Numbered from the stretch's first letter, positions 1 to 8,117 are shown. The stretch is DNA of 64,000 nucleotides from Halomarina litorea (GCF_024227715.1 NZ_CP100448.1:2563655-2627654), one strand, 5' to 3'. Program-made: numbers and translations. Notes: generated by a model from the sequence alone, not told the origin.

Positions 1-241
1 GGGCCTCGGTGTAGTTCGTATCGCGGCGGTGCCAGAACTCCTCGGGGTCGAGACCGTGCCGGGCACAGACCGCCTCCAGACCGTCGACGGTGACGTGCGA
101 GAGAATCGCCCGCAGGTCGTCGTCGCTCGGGTCCACGCCGAAGGCGTCGAACGCGCCGTGGGCCGCGGCCCGGAGCACGTCCCAGTCGGTTATCTCGGTG
201 AGGACCCCGTCGTTGTCGAAGACGACTGCCTCGTAACGCAT
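1..241 (-). CDS. HAD-superfamily hydrolase, N-terminal part (gene runs off the window)
   Basis: Only the first 80 codons are present; the 3' end lies beyond base 1. The N-terminus MRYEAVVFDNDGVLTE holds the HAD motif I, a DxD-type pair (Asp9 and Asp11) that forms the nucleophile and acid/base in phosphoglycolate-phosphatase-like enzymes. The following helical stretch (DVLRAAAHGAFDAFGVD) fits the cap domain of this class. Motifs II-IV are outside the window, so the substrate cannot be named. The ATG at 241 places motif I at the usual distance from the N-terminus. It is on the same strand as the FAH gene, separated by about 140 nt. Confidence 0.85.
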   Translation of the reverse strand, partial: MRYEAVVFDNDGVLTEITDWDVLRAAAHGAFDAFGVDPSDDDLRAILSHVTVDGLEAVCARHGLDPEEFWHRRDTNYTEA

Positions 242-380
242 GGGTGGACCTCGCTGCGAGACGCCGATGAGTCTACCGGACGACGGTTCCCCCGGTTGTG
301 GCCTCGTCGCACTCGCGTTCGGGGCGTCGAGTGGACGCGGCCGTGTCGCTCGGCGGAAGAAGAGAAGCGTTCGCGGCGGC

Positions 381-1091
381 CTACTCGACCGTGTTCCGGA
401 GGGTGCCGACGCCCTCGTAGGTTATCTCGATTTCGTCGCCCGACTCGACGAGTCCCGGGTTGGCGGGACTGCCGAAGGAGATGACGTCGCCGGGCCGGAA
501 GGTGAACCGCTGGGAGAGGAAGGCGACGATCTCGCGGGGGGTGAAGAACATCTGGGCCGTCGTCGCCTCCTGACGGCGTTCGCCGTTGATGTCCGTCCAC
601 ATGTCCATATCCGAGACGTCGGCGTCCGTCTCGACGTAGGGGCCGAGGGGGCCGGACCCGTCGAACGCCTTGCGGGCGGTGCGGCCCTCCTGGTCGAGGG
701 CGTCGAGGTCGTTCATGATGGTGTAGCCGAGGAGGGCGTCGTCGACCTCGCTCTCGTCGAGTTCGTGGCACTCCTCGCCGACGACGACGGCGAGTTCGCC
801 CGCGTAGGTGAGTTCGTCGGTCCACTCGGGGTACTCGATGGGCGCGCCGTGGGAGATGACCGACACCGGCGGCTTGATGAAGAAGTCCGGTTCGTCGGGC
901 ACGTCGTAGCCCATCTGTTCGACCTTCGCGCCGAAGTTGCGACCCACGCAGAACAGCGCCGAGGGCTCACAGGGCGCGAGCAGGTCGTACTCCCCCTGCT
1001 CGTATCGCTCCCCGTCGTCGGTGGTGACGCCGCCGTCGACGTACTCGCCGGTCTGCACGCCGTCGTCCGTCTCGATGCGCGCGAGTTTCAT
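381..1091 (-). CDS. fumarylacetoacetate hydrolase (FAH) family protein
   Basis: This 236-residue protein has the FAH beta-roll core. Near residue 47 is the N-terminal signature CVGRNFGAKVEQMG. Carboxylate metal ligands follow in AGELAVVVGEE and in NDLDALDQEGR, and the C-terminus has the PGDVISFGSP..GLVESGDEIE block. Members are Mg-dependent C-C hydrolases, decarboxylases or isomerases of 2-oxo-acid intermediates (HpcE, acylpyruvase, oxaloacetate decarboxylase types). The exact substrate cannot be read from sequence. The frame stays open 33 codons further upstream, but MKLARIETDDG is the natural start and resembles other family members. The gene faces away from the carbonic-anhydrase-like gene at 1177, with only 85 nt between them. 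Confidence 0.88.
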   Translation of the reverse strand: MKLARIETDDGVQTGEYVDGGVTTDDGERYEQGEYDLLAPCEPSALFCVGRNFGAKVEQMGYDVPDEPDFFIKPPVSVISHGAPIEYPEWTDELTYAGELAVVVGEECHELDESEVDDALLGYTIMNDLDALDQEGRTARKAFDGSGPLGPYVETDADVSDMDMWTDINGERRQEATTAQMFFTPREIVAFLSQRFTFRPGDVISFGSPANPGLVESGDEIEITYEGVGTLRNTVE

Positions 1092-1176
1092 GCCCCTACC
1101 TCCCGCCGGCGGGCCGTATGCCTTGCGAGTCGGGACGGTGAGAAGACATATCTCCGTGCCAACGAATACCACCCAC

Positions 1177-1695
1177 ATGGAGTCGGACAAGCGCCACTAC
1201 CCCTTCGAGGGCACGGAACCGCAGGTCCACGGCAACGCCCACGTCAGCCGCGAGTCCACGCTCGTCGGCGACGTGACGGTGGAGGCGAACGCGAGCGTCT
1301 GGCCGGGCGTCGTCCTCCGGGGCGACGTGGGACCGGTCGTCGTCGGCCGCGAGAGCCACATCGGGGACAACGCGACCATCCACGCCTCCCACCTCGGCGA
1401 ACGGGTGATGGTCGGCCACGGCGCGGTGCTGAACGAAGCCACCGTCGAGGACGGTGCGCTGATCGGGTTCAACGCCGCCATCAGCGAGGCCACCGTCGGC
1501 CGGGGGAGCATCGTCGCCATGGGGACGAACGTCCTCCCCGGCATGGACATCCCACCGAAGTCGTTCGTGTTCGGGACCCCCGCCCAGTACGTCCCGCTCT
1601 CGGAGTCGACGGTCAACACCGAGGGCGTCTTCGAGTCGTACTCCTCCGGGGAGTACACCAACCTCGCGGCGCGCCACGAGGCGCTGTTCGACTAG
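1177..1695 (+). CDS. gamma-carbonic anhydrase-like left-handed beta-helix protein
   Basis: This 172-residue protein is built from hexapeptide repeats (residues about 15-130) that fold as a left-handed beta-helix, as in the Cam/YrdA/CaiE group. Two zinc-ligand histidines are recognisable in IGDNATIHASH and VGHGAVL. The third ligand, the last His of the usual H-x4-H pattern, is Asn here (GHGAVLNEA). Carbonic anhydrase activity is therefore uncertain. The C-terminal helix (residues about 145-172) is the usual trimer-packing helix. ATG 1177 is chosen because MESDKRHYPFEG leads directly into the first repeat; longer frames enter the opposite-strand FAH gene. It converges with the SRAP gene with 13 nt between stops. 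Confidence 0.85.
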   Translation: MESDKRHYPFEGTEPQVHGNAHVSRESTLVGDVTVEANASVWPGVVLRGDVGPVVVGRESHIGDNATIHASHLGERVMVGHGAVLNEATVEDGALIGFNAAISEATVGRGSIVAMGTNVLPGMDIPPKSFVFGTPAQYVPLSESTVNTEGVFESYSSGEYTNLAARHEALFD

Positions 1696-1708
1696 TCGAC
1701 CCCCCCGA

Positions 1709-2398
1709 CTACGACAGTTCCTCGATCACGTCCGGCGAGTCGTTCGCCGGGTTGTTCACCGCCTTCGAGACCGGATACGCGCGGAACTCCTCGTCGGTGG
1801 GCATCCCCACCGCCTCGACGTCCGCGCCGTCCAGCCACGCCGCCTCGTCCTCGGGGGCGAGCACTAGCGCCTGCCGGTGGTGGTACTGCGCCATGAACGG
1901 CGTCGGCTCCCGGGTGACGATGGTGAACGTCTCGATAGCCTCCGTCTCCCGGTCCGGACCCCCCTCGCCGCCGAACTCCCCCAGTCCGGTCTGCTTCTGT
2001 TTCGGCTTCCAGTTCTGGTAGAGACCGGCCAGCGCGAACGGTTCCTCGTCTCGCCGGGTGATGCGGTAGGGCTGTTTCCCCGCGTCACCCTGTTTCCACT
2101 CGTAGATGCCGTCCGCGGGCACCAGACAGCGCCGCTCCCGGTATGCTTCGCGGAACGCGGGCTTCTCGGCCAGCGTCTCCGCCCGGGCGTTGATGAACCC
2201 GTCGCCCAGTTCGTCGGCCCACGAGGGGAGCAGGCCCCACCGGGACTCGGTGATGGACTCGCGGGAGACGTCACGGACGACGGGGAGCGACTGGCGCGGC
2301 GCGGCGTTGTAGCGCGGGCGGTACTCGACGGTCAGGTCGGCGTCGAACCGTTCCTCTAGCTCGTCGGGCGGGACGAAGAGACTGTAGCGGCCACACAT
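1709..2398 (-). CDS. SRAP/HMCES-type abasic-site processing protein (YedK family)
   Basis: This 229-residue SRAP domain protein forms a thiazolidine DNA-protein crosslink with abasic sites in single-stranded DNA, protecting them during replication. All key residues are visible: the catalytic Cys2 in MCGRYSLF (Met must be removed), Asn in PRYNAAPRQ, the Glu of GIYEWK and the His of MAQYHHRQAL. The start must be ATG 2398 because Cys has to be residue 2, so the longer open frame upstream is not coding. Residues about 138-156 form an acidic insertion (GEFGGEGGPDRETEAIE) typical of haloarchaeal versions. It ends 13 nt from the convergent carbonic-anhydrase-like gene. Confidence 0.93.
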   Translation of the reverse strand: MCGRYSLFVPPDELEERFDADLTVEYRPRYNAAPRQSLPVVRDVSRESITESRWGLLPSWADELGDGFINARAETLAEKPAFREAYRERRCLVPADGIYEWKQGDAGKQPYRITRRDEEPFALAGLYQNWKPKQKQTGLGEFGGEGGPDRETEAIETFTIVTREPTPFMAQYHHRQALVLAPEDEAAWLDGADVEAVGMPTDEEFRAYPVSKAVNNPANDSPDVIEELS

Positions 2399-2445
2399 AC
2401 CCGAGCTACACCCCGCAGGGGTAAGAACCGTCGCCCGGCACCGGA

Positions 2446-2898
2446 CTACAGGGGGCGCTCCTCGCGTTCGGCGCGGACGACGATGGTGTCCGCCACCCGG
2501 TCGCCCAGTCGCTGGCGCTGGGTGGTCCGTGGCAGCGAGAGGAGGCCGACGCCGAGGACGTCGGCGAGACGGAGCAGTTCGCGGACGGCCGCCGCCCGGT
2601 AGGTCGGTGCGTCCCCGCGGGAGTCCACGACGACGACACCCGCGAGGTACTTCCCGAGCGTCTGTCCCCACGTCCCGACGAGCGCGACGGCGTACGACAT
2701 CCAGACGACGGGCGCGAACAGGAGTGCCGGCGGGAGGCCGACGTCCGCGAGTTCCACCGCGTCGAACGGGCCCGCGAGCGTCGCGAGCGCGACGCTACAG
2801 AGGCCGACGACGACGGCGTCGATGCCGACTGCGAGGGTGCGCTGGCCGACGACGTCGCTCGCCGCCAGGTCCGGCGCGACCCGACTGAACTCCACCAT
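2446..2898 (-). CDS. RDD family membrane protein
   Basis: This 150-residue protein is predicted to have three membrane segments (about residues 20-42, 58-78 and 108-125). It shows the RDD signatures: the R...D pair in QRTLAVGIDAVVVGL and the GQTLGKYLAGVVVVD block that follows a hydrophobic helix in almost all RDD proteins. The last part (GDRVADTIVV) is also typical. RDD proteins are small membrane proteins; some have been linked to Na+/H+ exchange in halophiles, but most are uncharacterised. A TTTTTA box about 26 nt upstream of the ATG (minus-strand sense) suggests a leaderless mRNA. The gene is divergent from the SDR at 3016. Confidence 0.85.
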   Translation of the reverse strand: MVEFSRVAPDLAASDVVGQRTLAVGIDAVVVGLCSVALATLAGPFDAVELADVGLPPALLFAPVVWMSYAVALVGTWGQTLGKYLAGVVVVDSRGDAPTYRAAAVRELLRLADVLGVGLLSLPRTTQRQRLGDRVADTIVVRAEREERPL

Positions 2899-3015
2899 AG
2901 TACGTGAGACGCGAGGGTACGGGTAAAAACCCGTCGTCTATCGAGATAGTCTTCAGCCGATACCATCACCCCGTCGAGACACAACGATTAACACACGAAT
3001 GTCCGAACGCGGTGT

Positions 3016-3789
3016 ATGCTCGACGACATCACGGCGCTGGTGACGGGTGCGAGTCAGGGAATCGGCCGCGAGATAGCCCGGACGTTCGCCGACCGGGGCG
3101 CGAACGTCGTACTGGCGGCGCGAAGCGAGGCGAACCTGCGCGAGACGGCCGAGCCGATGCCCGAGGAGCGAACGCTGGTCGTCCCGACGGACGTGACCGA
3201 CGAGGCGCGCGTCAAGGCGGCGGTCGAGGCCTGTGTGGACGCGTTCGGCGGACTGGACTGCCTCGTCAACAACGCGGGCATCGCGGGACCCACCGCACCC
3301 CACGAGGAGGTGTCCGCCGAGGAGTGGCAGACCGTCCAGAACGTGAACGTCCTCGGGTCGTTCCTCTGTGCGAAGCACGCCTCGCCGCACCTGCGCGAGA
3401 GCGTCCGGGGGAGCATCGTGAACGTCTCGTCCATCGGCGGGAAGAAGCCCTACCCCCTGCGGACGCCCTACGCCGCCTCGAAGATGGCGCTCATCGGTCT
3501 GTCGCGGGCGCTGGCGTTCGAACTCGGCGAGGACGAGGTGACCGTCAACACCGTCTGTCCCGGTCCCGTGACCGGTGACCGCATCGAACGCGTCTTCGAG
3601 GCGCGCGCGGAGGCGACCGGCGTGAGTTACGAACAGGCGAAACGCGACCTCGTCCTCGACGACCTGCCCCTCGACGAGATCGTGCCCGTCGAGGAGGTGG
3701 TCGAACAGGTCGCCTACCTCGCGGGGCCGAACGCGCGCCACGTCACCGCACAGGACGTCAACGTCGACTCGGGGGCGACCTGGTACTGA
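3016..3789 (+). CDS. short-chain dehydrogenase/reductase (SDR), classical type
   Basis: This 257-residue protein has the full classical SDR pattern. The cofactor loop is TGASQGIG (residues 10-17), followed by NNAGIAG, the catalytic Ser in NVSSIGG, and the YAASK Tyr/Lys pair. PGPVTGDRIERVF closes the substrate pocket and the C-terminus is SGATWY. The Arg after the second beta strand (AARSE) hints at NADP preference. Members reduce or oxidise alcohols, sugars or acyl chains; the substrate is not evident. It resembles FabG-like and hydroxysteroid-type SDRs in length. It stands alone, divergent from the RDD gene. Confidence 0.9.
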   Translation: MLDDITALVTGASQGIGREIARTFADRGANVVLAARSEANLRETAEPMPEERTLVVPTDVTDEARVKAAVEACVDAFGGLDCLVNNAGIAGPTAPHEEVSAEEWQTVQNVNVLGSFLCAKHASPHLRESVRGSIVNVSSIGGKKPYPLRTPYAASKMALIGLSRALAFELGEDEVTVNTVCPGPVTGDRIERVFEARAEATGVSYEQAKRDLVLDDLPLDEIVPVEEVVEQVAYLAGPNARHVTAQDVNVDSGATWY

Positions 3790-3853
3790 GGCGAGGTCGA
3801 ACCCGACGACTGCGGGGCCACACACTGACGGGCCCGGGGGGCGAAGCGGGCGT

Positions 3854-4129
3854 ATGAGCACGACAGTCCCCGTCGACGAGTGGGACCGGATGACGACGGA
3901 ACTCCGGACGTTCGCGGGGGAGGAGGGGCGCATCGAGGAGTCCGATGACGGTATCCGCGTCGACTTCGGGTCGGCGCACGTCTCCCTCGGGCGCGACGGG
4001 CGCGTCGAGACGGGGATGCCCCTCCACGACTTCGCCACCGCCGACGCCGTCGCCGTCGAGTTCGACCACAACGCGGGCGTCTTCCACGTCCGCGGTGAAC
4101 ACACCACCTACCGATTCGAGCGGCCCTGA
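3854..4129 (+). CDS. conserved haloarchaeal hypothetical protein (91 aa)
   Basis: This is a small acidic protein with no recognised family. Residues 35-91 alternate short hydrophobic and charged stretches (IRVDFGSAHVSLGRDG, AVAVEFDHNAGVFHVRG), suggesting a small all-beta fold; the N-terminal third looks helical. There is no membrane segment, signal or cysteine cluster. Codon use and acidity match its neighbours, which supports a real gene. It lies 64 nt after the SDR stop and just upstream of another small hypothetical gene. Confidence 0.7.
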   Translation: MSTTVPVDEWDRMTTELRTFAGEEGRIEESDDGIRVDFGSAHVSLGRDGRVETGMPLHDFATADAVAVEFDHNAGVFHVRGEHTTYRFERP

Positions 4130-4162
4130 GCGGCCCCCTGAACGCCCGGGAGCGCCCGCGAC

Positions 4163-4168
4163 TTTAAA
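4163..4168 (+). promoter_or_regulatory. TATA box for the gene at 4193
   Basis: A TTTAAA box sits 25 nt upstream of the GTG at 4193, the archaeal spacing for transcription starting at or next to the start codon. It supports a leaderless mRNA and the choice of GTG. Confidence 0.6.
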
Positions 4169-4192
4169 TCGGATGGCGCGCAACGTGAACCC

Positions 4193-4579
4193 GTGACGCG
4201 GGAGCCATCGTTCGACATCCCGACCCGCCCGGAGCGCCGGTACTCGCGGACGACCGTCGAGTACGATGGGTCGGTGGTGTTCTCGCTCGTCCCTCGGGGC
4301 CGGAAGGACGCCCCCGCGGACGGGGAGGTCGACCGCCTCCTCGGGCGGGTGCTGGAGGAGGGCCCGTACCGCTACGGCGACTGGTTCGACCTCCCGATGC
4401 CGCTGTACCTCGTCCACGACGACGACACGGGCGATACGTTCCGGGTGGCGGTCCGCGACGGCACCGTCGAACTGCACGTCCTGCCGGAGACGGAGTCGGC
4501 GGGGTTGCGAGCGCTGTACGACCGCCTCGTGGCCGCGAGCGACGACCAGTGGGCAGTCGACTGTCGCACCGGCGAGTGA
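4193..4579 (+). CDS. conserved haloarchaeal hypothetical protein (128 aa), GTG start
   Basis: This acidic soluble protein begins with a GTG codon. The choice rests on a TTTAAA box 25 nt upstream and on the continuous coding character of MTREPSFDIPTRPERRYS. The middle (residues about 50-75: LGRVLEEGPYRYGDWFDLP) and the following strand pattern (MPLYLVHDDDTGDTFRVAVRDGTVELHVLP) suggest a compact alpha/beta fold. No catalytic motif is visible. I do not recognise a characterised family. It is followed after 45 nt by the ornithine cyclodeaminase gene on the same strand. Confidence 0.72.
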   Translation: MTREPSFDIPTRPERRYSRTTVEYDGSVVFSLVPRGRKDAPADGEVDRLLGRVLEEGPYRYGDWFDLPMPLYLVHDDDTGDTFRVAVRDGTVELHVLPETESAGLRALYDRLVAASDDQWAVDCRTGE

Positions 4580-4624
4580 TGGGTCGGTCGGAACCGATTA
4601 GCACCGGGGCCGCAATCGGTCGGT

Positions 4625-5926
4625 ATGACACACTCACGCGTGGTCGAACTGGAGGGCCACATCATCGACTCCGGGATGCTCGGCCGGTGTATGGGCATCG
4701 TCATGGACATGGACGGCCTGTTCGAAGTCGAGGAGTTCGACGTGGGCCGCTCGAACACCGAGGAGTCCTACGCCCGGATGACCGTGACGGCGGACACCGA
4801 GGCCGAACTCCAGGCCATCGTCCACGAACTCCACCAGAGCGGCGCGAACCCCGTCGACCCCCTCGACGCGACGCTCACCGCCGCCCCCGCAGACCGGGTC
4901 GTCCCCGAGGGGTTCTACTCCACGACGAACCACCCCACGCAGGTCCGCTTCGAGGGCGAGTGGGTCGAGGTCGAACACATGGAGATGGACTGCGCGGTGG
5001 TCGTCGACCCGAACGCCGAGGGCGGTCCGCGCGCCTACACGAAGGTGCTCAACGCCATCGAGGAGGGCGACCGCGTCGTGACGGGCGAGGCGGGCATCCG
5101 CGTCCAGCCACCCGAGCGCCCCCGGGGGACGGAGGGCACCTTCGGGTTCATGCAGGGTGGCGTCTCCTCCGAGCGCCCCTCCGAGACGACGATCAAGCAG
5201 ATCGCGGAGGCGATGCGGGCGGTCAACGATGCCGGGGGGACCGTCCTCGTCGTCGCCGGCCCGGCGCTCATCCACTCGGGGGCGCGCGAGGACCTCGCCC
5301 GACTGGTCCGCGAGGGGTTCGTCCACGCCATCTCGGCGGGCAACGGCTTCGCGGTCCACGACCTCGAGCGCGACCTGTTCGGCACCTCCCTCGGCGTGAA
5401 CACGGAGACGCTCGACCACGCCCGGAAAGGCCACAAACACCACATCTACACCATCAGCGAGATCATCAAGGCGGGGTCCATCCCCGACGCCGTCGAGTCG
5501 GGACTCGTCGACTCGGGCGTGATGTACGAGTGTGTCACCAACGACGTCCCCTACGTCCTCGCGGGGTCCATCCGCGACGACGGCCCGCTTCCGGACACCA
5601 TCACTGACGCCGTCGAGGCGCAGAACGCCATCCGCGAGCAGGCCCACGAGGCGGACATGGTGCTCATGCTCTCGACGCTGTTGCACTCCGTGGCGGTCGG
5701 CAACTGCCTCCCCTCGACGACGCGGGTCGTCTGCGTCGACATCAACCCCGCGACGGTCACGCAACTCCTCGACCGGGGGAGCGCGCAGGCGGTCGGGATG
5801 GTGACCGACGTGGGGACGTTCGTCCCGATGCTCGCCGACTACGTCCTCGAGTCGGCGGACTCGACTGACTCGACCGACCCCGAGTCGACGGCCGGGGTGG
5901 AGTCGGACTCGACGGCCTCGCGGTAG
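4625..5926 (+). CDS. archaeal-type ornithine cyclodeaminase (TIGR00300, LOR/SDH-domain family)
   Basis: This 433-residue protein matches the TIGR00300 family, formerly called LOR/SDH bifunctional enzyme. The methanococcal homologue has been assigned as an alternative ornithine cyclodeaminase (ornithine to proline plus ammonia). The N-terminal domain (residues about 1-95, HSRVVELEGHIIDSGML) and the Rossmann-like C-terminal domain (about 190-410, with GGTVLVVAGPALIHSG, SAGNGFAVHDLE and CVDINPATVTQL) are complete. The last 25 residues are an acidic Ser/Asp/Thr tail. That tail overlaps the opposite-strand gene at 5839 by 88 nt. In haloarchaea this enzyme may supply proline; that role is inferred. 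Confidence 0.85.
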   Translation: MTHSRVVELEGHIIDSGMLGRCMGIVMDMDGLFEVEEFDVGRSNTEESYARMTVTADTEAELQAIVHELHQSGANPVDPLDATLTAAPADRVVPEGFYSTTNHPTQVRFEGEWVEVEHMEMDCAVVVDPNAEGGPRAYTKVLNAIEEGDRVVTGEAGIRVQPPERPRGTEGTFGFMQGGVSSERPSETTIKQIAEAMRAVNDAGGTVLVVAGPALIHSGAREDLARLVREGFVHAISAGNGFAVHDLERDLFGTSLGVNTETLDHARKGHKHHIYTISEIIKAGSIPDAVESGLVDSGVMYECVTNDVPYVLAGSIRDDGPLPDTITDAVEAQNAIREQAHEADMVLMLSTLLHSVAVGNCLPSTTRVVCVDINPATVTQLLDRGSAQAVGMVTDVGTFVPMLADYVLESADSTDSTDPESTAGVESDSTASR

Positions 5927-6198
5927 CAGACGAGGTCCTGTCTGGCGCGCCGGACGGCGACGTTGGCGGTCCCCGTGACCGCCGATTCGACGGTCGCCAG
6001 TCGCTCGTGGAGGCGGGCCGCGCGCTCGCGCGAGGGTGTGTGCGTCATGTCCTCGAGTTCGCTGGTGACGAACCCGAGCGTGGAGCGCAAGCCGGGGTCG
6101 GCGACCGAGGCGTCGGCCGTGGCGAGGCGGTCGCTGGCCCTGAGGAGGTGGCGAGCGGGGTCGGACGAGTCGGCAGACCGGTCGGGAGACGGCACCAT
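5839..6198 (-). CDS. small helical haloarchaeal protein (about 119 aa), resembles DUF7553-type proteins
   Basis: The protein looks all-alpha. HLLRASDRLATADASV, TSELEDMTHTPSRERAARLHERL and NVAVRRARQDLVCYREAVES resemble the three-helix layout of small haloarchaeal proteins that end in a YRExV-like stretch, so a DUF7553-like assignment is plausible but from memory. The C-terminal 25 residues are low-complexity Ser/Asp/Val/Glu and overlap antisense the end of the ornithine cyclodeaminase gene. Two ATGs (6204 and 6198) are possible. It lies 40 nt downstream of the UspA gene on the same strand, so the two may be co-transcribed. Confidence 0.65.
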   Translation of the reverse strand: MVPSPDRSADSSDPARHLLRASDRLATADASVADPGLRSTLGFVTSELEDMTHTPSRERAARLHERLATVESAVTGTANVAVRRARQDLVCYREAVESDSTPAVDSGSVESVESADSRT

Positions 6199-6238
6199 AC
6201 CCAACGTGGCGACCCGCTTGCAGTTAGGTACGCGGCCC

Positions 6239-6643
6239 CTACTGGGCCTGCCCGTCGGTTAGGGGGACGGCAACCACGGGACGCTCGCTGCTCAGGAGGA
6301 TGTCCTGTGCGTTGCTCCCGAAGATGATCTTCCCCGTGGGGTTGCGCCGCCGGATCCCGATGACGATCTCGTCGGCGTCGTACTCCTCGGCGGCCGCGAG
6401 GATGTCCTCGGCGGGGTCGTTGCCGCGGACGAACTGGTGGGCCTCAACGGGGACCGGCAGGCCTTCCGCCAGCACCTCGATGGCCTTACTCCCGCCGCGA
6501 ATCTCGTCGCTGCTCGTCTCGTCGCCGCCCTCCTGTGAGTTGACGACGTACACCGAGTCGCCGTCGGTGATACGCCCCTGCAGGTAGTCGAGGATTCGCT
6601 CGCTGGTGTCCGCGTTCTTAGTGCCTACGACGAAGGTGACCAT
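6239..6643 (-). CDS. UspA-type universal stress protein
   Basis: This 134-residue single Usp domain starts with the first beta strand MVTFVVGTKNADTSERIL. It keeps the ATP-binding loop near the C-terminus in variant form (GIRRRNPTGKIIFGSNAQDIL, the G-x2-G-x9-GS type loop) and the final strand RPVVAVPL. Haloarchaea carry many Usp paralogues for stress and energy limitation. ATG 6643 is preferred because upstream residues add nothing to the fold. The next gene downstream on the same strand is the small helical protein. Confidence 0.88.
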   Translation of the reverse strand: MVTFVVGTKNADTSERILDYLQGRITDGDSVYVVNSQEGGDETSSDEIRGGSKAIEVLAEGLPVPVEAHQFVRGNDPAEDILAAAEEYDADEIVIGIRRRNPTGKIIFGSNAQDILLSSERPVVAVPLTDGQAQ

Positions 6644-6779
6644 GCGTGGTACCACACCCTCATCCGTGATAAACGTCCCTGCGTACGGGACGCACAGACG
6701 GGTCCGGGGTCGACCCCGAGTCGCCGAATTCGGGGCTCCGACCCCCGACAGCTAACTTCCCCTCCGCGCCACTGCGTGT

Positions 6780-8087
6780 ATGGATACCAAGAAGTTCCTC
6801 TTCGCGTCGCTGGACGCCGCCCTCATCGGCGACATCGCGTGGCAGGTCCACCGGGAGGGCCACGACGTGAAGTACTACGTCGAGGCCGAGTCCGATCGGG
6901 AGATAGCGGACGGGTTCGTCCCGAAGACCGACGACTGGCGCGCCGAGGTGGAGTGGGCCGACGTGGTCGTCTTCGACGACATCTGGGTCGGCACGGACGT
7001 CGGGACGGGAGAACTGGCACAGGACCTCCGCGAGGAAGGTCACGCCGTCATCGGGGGCACCCCGGACACCGACCGACTGGAGGACGACCGCGGGTACGCG
7101 ATGGAGGTGCTCGACGAACACGGTGTCAAGACGCTTCCCCACCGGGAGTTCACGGACTTCGACGCGGGTATCGCCCACGTTCAGGAGCACCCCGCGCCGT
7201 ACGTCGTCAAACCGCTCGGCGAGGTCCAGAACGTCAAGCGCCTCGTCTACGTCGGCCGCGAGGACGACGGCAGCGACGTAGTCGACGTGCTCCGCGCGTA
7301 CAAGAAGGCGTGGGGCCACCGGATGAAAGGCTTCCAGCTCCAGCGGCGCGTCGAGGGCGTCGAGGTGGCCGTCTGCGGGTTCTTCGACGGCGAGGGGTTC
7401 GTCGACCCCATCAACTTCAACTTCGAGCACAAGAAGCTCTTCCCGGGCAACATCGGCCCCTCGACGGGCGAGATGGGGACGGCGATGTTCTGGGCGGGGC
7501 GCAACCGCCTGTTCGAACGGACCCTCGGGCGACTGGAGGGGTGGCTCGCCGACCAGGGCTACGTCGGGAGCATCGACCTGAACTGCATCGTGAACGCCCG
7601 CGGGGTCTACCCGCTGGAGTTCACCCCGCGCTTCGGCTACCCGACCATCACCCTACAGGAGGAGTCCTTCGAGTCGCCGACCGGCGAGTTCCTCTACCGA
7701 CTGGCCCACGGCGAGGAGACCGACCTGCGGGTCCACGGCGGCTATCAGGTCGGCGTCCGAGTCTGCCTCCCGCCGTTCCCCTTCAGCGACCCGCAGACGT
7801 TCGACGAGAACTCGCGGAACGCGGCTATCGTCTTCGAGGGCGACTGCGAGGGCGTCCACATCGAGGACACGAAGAACGTCGACGGGCAGTGGCGCGTCGC
7901 CGGCGAGTCCGGCGTCGCCCTCGTCGTCACGGGGATGGGCGAGACGATGACGGCGGCCCGCGAACGGGCGTACGACCGTATCGAGGACGTCATCGTCCCG
8001 AACATGTACTACCGCGACGACATCGGCGAGCGCTGGGTCGAGGGGGAGGGCGACCGCCTGCAGGCGTGGGGCTACCTCGGGCCCTGA
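6780..8087 (+). CDS. PurD-like ATP-grasp ligase of unknown substrate
   Basis: This 435-residue protein resembles phosphoribosylamine-glycine ligase (GARS) in its ATP-grasp half: PYVVKPLGEVQNVKRLVYVG, then GVEVAVCGFFDGEGFVDP, PSTGEMGTAMFWAG and the metal-binding PLEFTPRFGYPTITLQ. The N-terminus (MDTKKFLFASLDAALIGDIAWQ) lacks the GGGGREHA-type loop of true PurD and has an unusual Asp-rich region (VVVFDDIWVGTDVGTG). It is therefore probably a PurD paralogue ligating an amine to a carboxylate on some other molecule. It lies upstream of crtB on the same strand, with a strong hairpin between (8118-8149). A link to carotenoid or lipid metabolism is only contextual. Confidence 0.75.
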   Translation: MDTKKFLFASLDAALIGDIAWQVHREGHDVKYYVEAESDREIADGFVPKTDDWRAEVEWADVVVFDDIWVGTDVGTGELAQDLREEGHAVIGGTPDTDRLEDDRGYAMEVLDEHGVKTLPHREFTDFDAGIAHVQEHPAPYVVKPLGEVQNVKRLVYVGREDDGSDVVDVLRAYKKAWGHRMKGFQLQRRVEGVEVAVCGFFDGEGFVDPINFNFEHKKLFPGNIGPSTGEMGTAMFWAGRNRLFERTLGRLEGWLADQGYVGSIDLNCIVNARGVYPLEFTPRFGYPTITLQEESFESPTGEFLYRLAHGEETDLRVHGGYQVGVRVCLPPFPFSDPQTFDENSRNAAIVFEGDCEGVHIEDTKNVDGQWRVAGESGVALVVTGMGETMTAARERAYDRIEDVIVPNMYYRDDIGERWVEGEGDRLQAWGYLGP

Positions 8088-8117
8088 GCCGACCTTGCGT
8101 GGGCCCGACGCCTCGTC

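Noticed and set aside
240-2021. 593-codon open frame on +
   Set aside because: It crosses the FAH gene antisense and then the carbonic-anhydrase-like gene out of frame. The translation is Arg/Gly/Pro-rich with no motif, as expected of a shadow frame in GC-rich DNA.
2919-2934. ACGGGT-AAAA-ACCCGT hairpin upstream of the RDD gene
   Set aside because: It covers the likely TATA box of the RDD gene, and a 6-bp match around it can occur by chance. I do not treat it as a separate element.
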